In this document: in pieces, positions 6,697-10,913 of the stretch | Position numbering within the stretch: position 1 is the first letter of the stretch | How the letters are laid out: each line of letters opens with the position of its first letter | Assembly (NCBI GenBank): GCA_945957335.1 | Contig: CAMFLJ010000105.1 | Span: 1-10,913, forward strand | Origin: an uncultured Actinomycetes bacterium | GTDB taxonomy: Bacteria; Actinomycetota; Acidimicrobiia; Acidimicrobiales; Acidimicrobilacustridaceae | Length of the DNA stretch: 10,913 nt | Direction of reading: 5' to 3' | Position numbers and translations under genes: made by a program | Notes under the pieces: model-generated | What the model was told of the DNA's origin: nothing | Seen by the model: the letters and a program-made list of their open reading frames with translations, nothing else | Databases searched by the model: none

Positions 6697-6722
6697 AACC
6701 CTTCCCTGCTCGCGCCGATTCC
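6697..6722 (-). promoter_or_regulatory. SigR/SigH-like promoter match before the DUF1295 gene
   Basis: On the minus strand GGAAT (6722-6718) is followed after exactly 18 bases by GTT (6699-6697), matching the GGAAT-N18-GTT consensus of the actinomycete thiol-oxidative-stress sigma factor SigR/SigH. The ATG is 9 bases further on, so the transcript would have almost no leader. If real, it would drive DUF1295, CYTH-CHAD, parA and gluQ. The surrounding gap (6688-6777) holds no other convincing signal. Confidence 0.3.
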
Positions 6723-6777
6723 GTCGGGTCGGGCGGGCGATCCGCGTCGGGCCCGGGTGCGGCCGACCGGACGGGGC

Positions 6778-7155
6778 TCAGGTGTGGTCGCGGTGGGCGC
6801 GCTCGGAGATGATCCAGGCGAGGAACTCGCGGTCGGGGTGCTGGAGCACGACCCGCCACGGGTCGTCGAGCTTGGTCTCGATGACCAGCACCTCGTCATC
6901 GGTGTACACCGACCAGAGCTGGCGGACGCCCTTGCGGCCCTTGGTCGTGAAGTGCCCGGTGGCCATGCGGCCGGGCACGTAGCCCCCGCCGACGCGCCAG
7001 CCCAGGGTGGACAGGGCGTCGTCGCGGGAGGCCACCCACGCGCCGATGACCTGGTCCATCGGCACCTCGAGGTGGCTCTTCAGGGCCCAGATGCGGTCCC
7101 ATCCCGAGAGGTCGACGTCGACCCGGTCGTCGTGCACGAAGACGTTCACGGCCAT
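6778..7155 (-). CDS. Small conserved protein, PH-domain-like
   Basis: This is a 125-residue soluble protein of no firm function. It alternates beta strands with a short helix: a basic turn and strand (WALKSHLEVPMDQVIGAWVA, 23-42), a glycine-rich GWRVGGGYVPGRMATGHFTTKGRK (52-75), then LWSVYTDDEVLVIETKLDDPWRVVLQHPD (80-108) and a final helix. The layout, with VIGAWVA near the start and LVIET-x-DDPWRVVL near the end, resembles small bacterial PH-like proteins that carry a 'lPGtyrpG' loop. I offer this as a fold guess. There is no signal peptide or membrane segment. The ATG at 7155 has no Shine-Dalgarno but has GTAGCCT 6 bases upstream, suggesting its own leaderless transcript. It is separated from the aldehyde dehydrogenase by 153 bases holding repeats. 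Confidence 0.7.
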   Translation of the reverse strand: MAVNVFVHDDRVDVDLSGWDRIWALKSHLEVPMDQVIGAWVASRDDALSTLGWRVGGGYVPGRMATGHFTTKGRKGVRQLWSVYTDDEVLVIETKLDDPWRVVLQHPDREFLAWIISERAHRDHT

Positions 7156-7161
7156 GGGCTC

Positions 7162-7167
7162 AGGCTA
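7162..7167 (-). promoter_or_regulatory. Leaderless -10 candidate for the PH-like gene
   Basis: TAGCCT (within GTAGCCT) lies exactly 6 bases before the ATG at 7155, and there is no Shine-Dalgarno between. It is the third copy of the GTAGCNT-N6-ATG arrangement in the window. Confidence 0.4.
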
Positions 7168-7204
7168 CGACGCCGCTCCCCCACCCCACCCGGGTCCTCC
7201 GTCA

Positions 7205-7308
7205 CCCCGTGGCTCGATCGCGGCCCCTCCAGGGGCGCGAATCGAGCCAGGCACACCCGGCTGTGGCTCGAATCCGGCCCCTCCAGGGGCGCGAATCGAG
7301 CCACGGGG
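7205..7308. repeat. Pair of 40-base palindromic repeats nested in an inverted repeat
   Basis: Two units, 7210-7249 and 7264-7303, match at 37 of 40 positions and start 54 bases apart. Each begins TGGCTCGA, ends TCGAGCCA and has GCCCCT-CC-AGGGGC at its centre, so each can fold into a long hairpin; the first unit pairs almost fully, the second has a mismatched middle. CCCCGTGGCTCGAT (7205-7218) and ATCGAGCCACGGGG (7295-7308) are perfect inverted copies, so the whole block could also form one large stem. It begins right behind the aldehyde dehydrogenase stop (7309-7311). It resembles REP/BIME-type intergenic palindromes or a tandem 3'-end structure; no U-run follows. The remainder of the gap (7168-7204) shows nothing further. 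Confidence 0.75.
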
Positions 7309-8754
7309 TCAGGGGAGGGCGTCGGAGTGGATGATCACCAGGCGCTCCTCGGTCATCTCGCGGGCGGCCCACGCCGGGCCCTCGCGGGTGTTGCCCGAGT
7401 CGCGCACGCCGCCGTAGGGCATCTGGTCGGCCCGCCAGGTGGGCACCTCGTTGACGGTGACGCCGCCGAAGTCGAGGGTGCGGGCGGCCTTCATGGCGAC
7501 GTCGAGATCGGCGGTGAAGATGCCGGCCTGGAGGCCGTAGCGGGTGTCGTTGGCCAGGCGCAGCGCCTCGTCGAGGTCGTCGTACACCTGCACGCCGACG
7601 AGCGGGCCGAACACCTCGGTGCGACACACCTCCATGTCGGGGGTGACGTCGGCCAGCACGGTCGGGCGCAGCACGCCGTCGTCTCCCACCTGCCCGCCGA
7701 CGACCACGTGGGCGCCGCCCTCGACGGCCTCGCCGATCCACGAGCTGACGCGCTCGGTCTCGCCGTGGTCGATGAGGGCGCTGACCTGGGTGGCGTTGTC
7801 GAGCGGGTCGCCCACCACGAGCCGCCCGAACCCCTCGCCGAGCCGGGCCACGAAGCCCTCAGCGATCGAGCGGTGGACGTACACCCGCTGCACCGAGATG
7901 CACGACTGCCCGGCGAAGGAGGTGCCGGCCACGGTGATCTTGTCGGCGGCGGCCTCCCAGTCGGCCGACGGCTCGACGATGACCGGGGCGTTGTTGCCCA
8001 GCTCGAGCCCGACCCGCTTGTGGGGGACGCGCTCGCGGATGCCCCACCCCACGGGGGGCGAGCCGGTGAAGGTGATCATCGCCACCTCGGGGTGCTCGAC
8101 GAGGTGGTTGGCGGTCGAGCCCTTGCAGGTGACGACGTTGAGCCAGCCGTCGGGCAGGCCGCACTCGTCGACCAGCATCTGGGCCAGGGCGAGAGCCGAC
8201 AGCGGGGTGGCCGACGCCGGCTTGAGCACGACCGGGCAGCCGGCGGCGATGGCCGGGCCGATCTTGTGCACCACCAGGTTCACCGGGAAGTTGAACGGCG
8301 AGATGGCACCGACCACGCCGATCGGGACCCGCAGGACGACGCCGAGCTTGTGGGCGCCGGCGGTCGACGCGTCCATCGGCACGGTCTCGCCGGTGAGGGT
8401 GCGGGCCACCGCGGCACTGAAGCGGAACGTGTCGCAGGCTCGGTCGATCTCACCCCTCGCGGTGGTGATCGGCTTGGCCGCCTCCTCGGCGATGCGGCGG
8501 GCGAACTCCTCTCGCCGCTCGGCCAGCCGCACCGCGGCGCGGTCGAGCACCTGGGCCCGCTCCCACGCGGCCAGCGGCTCACCGTCACGACGGGCCACCG
8601 CGGCGGCGACGGCGGCGTCGATGTGGGCCTCGGTGCCCACCGGCACGCAGCCGACGAGGTGGTCGTCGTAGGGCGATCGCACCTCGGCGACGTCGTCGGT
8701 GGTCACGAGCTCGGCGCCGATGCGCATGGGGGTCACGTCGGTCATGGCCGACAT
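7309..8754 (-). CDS. NAD(P)-dependent aldehyde dehydrogenase
   Basis: This is a full-length ALDH superfamily enzyme of 481 residues, which oxidises an aldehyde to an acid with NAD(P)+ in the cytoplasm. The catalytic set is complete: Asn155 (SPFNFP), Lys178 (LKPASATP), Glu251 (LELGNNAP), nucleophile Cys285 (GQSCISVQR) and Glu380 (TEVFGP). The AGQSCISVQRVYV segment and the GNNAPVIV motif resemble the lactaldehyde / non-phosphorylating glyceraldehyde-3-phosphate / phosphonoacetaldehyde dehydrogenase branch rather than betaine or retinal types, but the substrate cannot be assigned. ATG 8754 gives the longest form; ATG 8745, with GGGGAA about 10 bases ahead, is an equally good start and gives 478 residues. 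It follows the hydroxyacid dehydrogenase by 52 bases and ends the catabolic cluster. A palindromic repeat block lies immediately after its stop. Confidence 0.92.
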   Translation of the reverse strand: MSAMTDVTPMRIGAELVTTDDVAEVRSPYDDHLVGCVPVGTEAHIDAAVAAAVARRDGEPLAAWERAQVLDRAAVRLAERREEFARRIAEEAAKPITTARGEIDRACDTFRFSAAVARTLTGETVPMDASTAGAHKLGVVLRVPIGVVGAISPFNFPVNLVVHKIGPAIAAGCPVVLKPASATPLSALALAQMLVDECGLPDGWLNVVTCKGSTANHLVEHPEVAMITFTGSPPVGWGIRERVPHKRVGLELGNNAPVIVEPSADWEAAADKITVAGTSFAGQSCISVQRVYVHRSIAEGFVARLGEGFGRLVVGDPLDNATQVSALIDHGETERVSSWIGEAVEGGAHVVVGGQVGDDGVLRPTVLADVTPDMEVCRTEVFGPLVGVQVYDDLDEALRLANDTRYGLQAGIFTADLDVAMKAARTLDFGGVTVNEVPTWRADQMPYGGVRDSGNTREGPAWAAREMTEERLVIIHSDALP

Positions 8755-8806
8755 CTTCCCCGACGGCCCCCGATCCGGTACCCGTTGGCCGAAGATCGGT
8801 GGCCGG

Positions 8807-9667
8807 CTACTGATCGGGCAGCAGGAAGTACCGGTCGGTCAGCTCGACGGTGAGGTCCATCACCGGGTGGTCGACCCCCACCCGGTCGGCCTCGGCGGCC
8901 GCGGCGCTGACGTCCTTGGCCGCGATGGCGGCGAAGTGGCGGCTGGGGGCGAGCAACGCCGGGTCGGTGCGGGCCGGCAGAGGGCGGGCGCTGGGGCGGC
9001 TCATCGGGAACCAGAAGAAGTCGCGCAGGAGGTTGCTGTCGGTGGCCACCTGCTTCACCAGGTCGGGGCCGAAGCCCATCTCCTCGGCGAAGAGGAGGGC
9101 CTCGTGCACCGCCGCCATCATCATGAAGCTGAGGGCGTTCTTCACCAGCTTCAGCTGCATGCCCGCACCCACCGGGCCGCCGTGGATGGCGGTGACGGAG
9201 ATGGCGTCGAGGCAGGGACGGATGCGCTCGAACGTGGCGTCGTCGGCTCCGGTCGTGGTGAGCAGCCCGCCGTTCGCTGCCGCGTCGGGGCCTCCGGCGA
9301 TGCCGACGTCGACCACGGTGACGCCGCGCTCCGCGGCCCGTGCCGCGAGCTCCTGCACCGCGGCCGCCTCGACGGTGGAGCACACGCACGCCACCACGTC
9401 GCGGCCGGCGTCGGCCAGGCCTCCCGGCCCGAGCACGACCTGCTCGACCTGGGGCATGTCGATCACCACGACGAACACGACGTCGGCGCGCTCGGCCAGC
9501 GCGGCGGGGCTGTCGGCCCAACGGTCGACCAGCTCGGGTCGGTCGTCGAGCACCTCGCGCCTGGCGTCGTGCACGCCGGCCAGCATCCCGGCCCGGTCGA
9601 GGGTGGCGGCGATGCCGCCACCCATCATCCCGAGGCCCACGACCCCGGCCCGCGCCGCGTCAGCCAT
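8807..9667 (-). CDS. Beta-hydroxyacid dehydrogenase (3-hydroxyisobutyrate dehydrogenase family)
   Basis: This 286-residue protein has the two-domain layout of the HIBADH / tartronate semialdehyde reductase / GLYR family. It has an N-terminal Rossmann motif VVGLGMMGGGIA (9-20), the substrate-binding DVGIAGGPDAA (120-130) in place of the usual DAPVSGG, and the catalytic motif VGAGMQLKLVKNAL (166-179) with Lys173 and Asn177. Such enzymes interconvert a beta-hydroxyacid and its semialdehyde with NAD(P). The final ~100 residues form the all-helical domain. The ATG at 9667 overlaps the stop of the CMD-family gene by 8 bases (ATGGCTGA), indicating co-translation. Together with the aldehyde dehydrogenase downstream it suits a pathway passing through a semialdehyde, but valine degradation genes proper (mmsA-type acyl-CoA steps) are not in view. 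Confidence 0.88.
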   Translation of the reverse strand: MADAARAGVVGLGMMGGGIAATLDRAGMLAGVHDARREVLDDRPELVDRWADSPAALAERADVVFVVVIDMPQVEQVVLGPGGLADAGRDVVACVCSTVEAAAVQELAARAAERGVTVVDVGIAGGPDAAANGGLLTTTGADDATFERIRPCLDAISVTAIHGGPVGAGMQLKLVKNALSFMMMAAVHEALLFAEEMGFGPDLVKQVATDSNLLRDFFWFPMSRPSARPLPARTDPALLAPSRHFAAIAAKDVSAAAAEADRVGVDHPVMDLTVELTDRYFLLPDQ

Positions 9668-10040
9668 CGGTGCCGTCGCCGGGCTCGGCGAGCTCGGCCG
9701 TGACGGCCCGCACCACGCCCATGAAGTCTGTGCCCACGGGCAGGCCGGCGTAGGCGGTGAGCACGACGGCGAGCTCCTCGACCTGGGCCTCGTCGAGCTC
9801 GCCCTTGCGGAGGGCCGCGCCGAGGTGCAGGCGGAGGCTGCCGTCGCGACCGCCGAGGGCGAGGATCGTCATGATCACCAAGCGCTTCTCGCGATTGGTG
9901 AGCTCCTCCCGGTTCCACACGTCGCCGAAGCCGACGGCCCCGGCGAAGCGGCCCCACTCGCCCATGAACGGCGGTGCGGGCACGCCCATGGCGTTCTCCC
10001 AGCCGCGCTCGAAGCTCTCCTGGTCCAGCTCGACGCCCAC
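9660..10040 (-). CDS. Carboxymuconolactone decarboxylase-family protein
   Basis: This 126-residue protein has one CMD domain: LTNREKRLVIMTILALGGRDGSLRLHLGAALRKGELDEAQVEELAVVLTAYAGLPVG spans residues 47-103 and follows the family pattern, including the H-x-x-AA-x-x-G turn and the YAGLP motif. True PcaC acts in protocatechuate breakdown, but most family members have other or unknown roles. There is not a single cysteine, which rules out the AhpD-type peroxidase/disulfide-reductase branch. The aromatic N-terminus (WENAMGVPAPPFMGEWGRF) resembles the gamma-CMD-like branch found in catabolic operons. The GTG at 10040 has GGGGAGG at 10051-10045. It lies 24 bases after the P450 stop and overlaps the next gene by 8 bases. 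Confidence 0.85.
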   Translation of the reverse strand: MGVELDQESFERGWENAMGVPAPPFMGEWGRFAGAVGFGDVWNREELTNREKRLVIMTILALGGRDGSLRLHLGAALRKGELDEAQVEELAVVLTAYAGLPVGTDFMGVVRAVTAELAEPGDGTDG

Positions 10041-10044
10041 GGCG

Positions 10045-10051
10045 CCTCCCC
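10045..10051 (-). promoter_or_regulatory. Strong ribosome binding site fixing the GTG start of the CMD-family gene
   Basis: GGGGAGG lies 4 bases before the GTG at 10040. It supports this start over the internal ATG encoding Met18, and contrasts with the absence of any such site before the leaderless candidates elsewhere in the window. Confidence 0.6.
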
Positions 10052-10064
10052 TCGTCGGTGTCGG

Positions 10065-10913
10065 TCAGTTCGCCAGCGACAGCGGCAGCGACTCCATGCC
10101 GCGCAGCACCAGCCGCCCGTTCCACGCCGGCTCGCCCGCGGCCTCGATGCCGGGGAAGCGGCGGATCAGGCCACCGATGGCCTCGCCGCCCTGGAGCCGG
10201 GCGAGCGACGCGCCCAGGCAGTGGTGGGTGCCGCTGCCGAACGAGAGGTGGCGGGCGGCGTCGGCCCGACGCAGGTCGAGGTCGTCGGCCGTGGGCCCGA
10301 AGGCGGCGGGGTCGTGGTTGGCGCTGCCGAGCGAGGTCAGCACGAACGAGCCGGCCGACACCTCCTGGCCCTGGATCTCGAGGTCGGTGAGGGTGATGCG
10401 CCGCGAGACCTGCACGGGCGAGTCGAACCGGAGCAGCTCGTCGACGGCGGTGGCCTCGAGCGTGGGGTCGTCGCGCCACGCCTCGAGCTGGTCGCGGTGG
10501 GTCAGCAGCGCCCAGGTGCCGTTGCCGATGAGGTTCACCGTCGTCTCGTGGCCGGCGATGTAGAGCACCATCACCTGGTCGAGCAGCTCGACGTCGGAGA
10601 GGACGTCGCCGTCCTCCTCGGCGCGGATCAGCGCGCTGAGCAGGTCGTCGGCGGGGTTGGCCCGCTTCCAGGCGATGACCTCGGTGAGGTGGCCGCGCAT
10701 CTCCTCGCCGGCGGCGAGCGAGGCCCGCATCTCGTCGGGGCCGATGGTGAAGTCGAGGATCCGCACGAGCGTGTGCGACCACTCGCGCACCTGGTCGCGG
10801 TCGGCCTCGGGCATCCCCATCATCTCGGAGATCACCGTGAAGGGCAGCGGGAAGGCGAGGTCGGCGATGAGGTCCATCTCGCCCCGCTCGGCGGCGGCGT
10901 CGAGGTGCTCGTC
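10065..10913 (-). CDS. Cytochrome P450, N-terminus cut by window edge
   Basis: The C-terminal 282 residues of a soluble bacterial P450 are visible; about 120 N-terminal residues are outside the window. All hallmarks are intact: the I-helix oxygen-activation motif AGHETT (visible residues 120-125), the K-helix ExxR as ELLR (159-162), and the heme loop FGSGTHHCLG with the thiolate Cys at visible residue 232. The sequence style (MDLIADLAFPLPFTVISEMMGMP, then NHDPAAFGPTADDLDLRR) is that of actinobacterial CYP105/CYP107-like enzymes, which need a ferredoxin and reductase; neither is in view. The substrate is unknown. It is the furthest upstream visible gene of the cluster leading to the CMD protein (24-base gap), hydroxyacid dehydrogenase and aldehyde dehydrogenase, so initial hydroxylation of the same substrate is plausible. 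Confidence 0.93.
   Translation of the reverse strand, partial: DEHLDAAAERGEMDLIADLAFPLPFTVISEMMGMPEADRDQVREWSHTLVRILDFTIGPDEMRASLAAGEEMRGHLTEVIAWKRANPADDLLSALIRAEEDGDVLSDVELLDQVMVLYIAGHETTVNLIGNGTWALLTHRDQLEAWRDDPTLEATAVDELLRFDSPVQVSRRITLTDLEIQGQEVSAGSFVLTSLGSANHDPAAFGPTADDLDLRRADAARHLSFGSGTHHCLGASLARLQGGEAIGGLIRRFPGIEAAGEPAWNGRLVLRGMESLPLSLAN

Noticed and set aside
8770..8799. CCGATC...GATCGG inverted repeat between the hydroxyacid and aldehyde dehydrogenase genes
   Set aside because: Only a 6-bp stem with an 18-base loop and no further symmetry; it is within chance expectation and too weak to call an operator or terminator.
4306..8853. A plus-strand open frame of 1515 codons with Met start
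   Set aside because: It lies antisense to the CYTH-CHAD, DUF1295, PH-like and aldehyde dehydrogenase genes, all of which have clear motifs. Its His/Val/Gly/Arg-rich composition is the expected complement of GC3-biased codons, and it crosses intergenic repeats.

Overview
The window is very GC-rich, with strong GC3 codon bias, frequent GTG starts and dense packing of genes mostly on one strand. This points to a high-GC actinomycete. DUF4031, a ParA/CYTH-CHAD/GluQ cluster and a free-standing four-cysteine HNH protein would suit the Acidimicrobiia, but that placement is inference from style and gene content, not a search result. I count 12 protein genes, two of them cut by the window edges. Ten are on the minus strand. 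I see no rRNA, tRNA, CRISPR array, IS element or phage gene. No gap between genes exceeds about 155 bases.

Left part (1-2462). A PAS-domain sensory protein runs off the left edge on the minus strand. Next comes a minus-strand pair, DUF4031 then an ArsC/Spx-fold reductase, 9 bases apart. A 42-base divergent gap separates them from a plus-strand pair: a small HNH endonuclease and a 222-residue protein of unknown function. A hairpin lies where this pair converges with the next cluster.

Central cluster (2547-6687, minus strand). Transcription order is DUF1295 membrane protein, CYTH-CHAD protein, orphan ParA-type ATPase, then glutamyl-Q tRNA(Asp) synthetase. The CYTH-CHAD stop and the ParA start overlap by 4 bases. 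CHAD domains bind polyphosphate and ParA ATPases position cellular cargo, and no ParB is present. The pair is therefore a candidate polyphosphate-granule positioning module, which is the most interesting hypothesis here. A sigma-R-like promoter match sits just before the DUF1295 start.

Right part (6778-10913, minus strand). A small PH-like conserved protein (6778-7155) is followed by an intergenic stretch holding two 40-base palindromic repeats nested in a larger inverted repeat. These sit directly behind the stop codon of an aldehyde dehydrogenase. That gene is the last of a likely catabolic operon: cytochrome P450 (cut by the right edge), carboxymuconolactone-decarboxylase-family protein, beta-hydroxyacid dehydrogenase (8-base overlap), aldehyde dehydrogenase. 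The set would suit oxidation of an unknown organic substrate through alcohol and aldehyde to acid.

Three minus-strand genes (DUF4031, ArsC-like, PH-like) have no Shine-Dalgarno but share GTAGCNT exactly 6 bases before ATG, suggesting leaderless transcripts.
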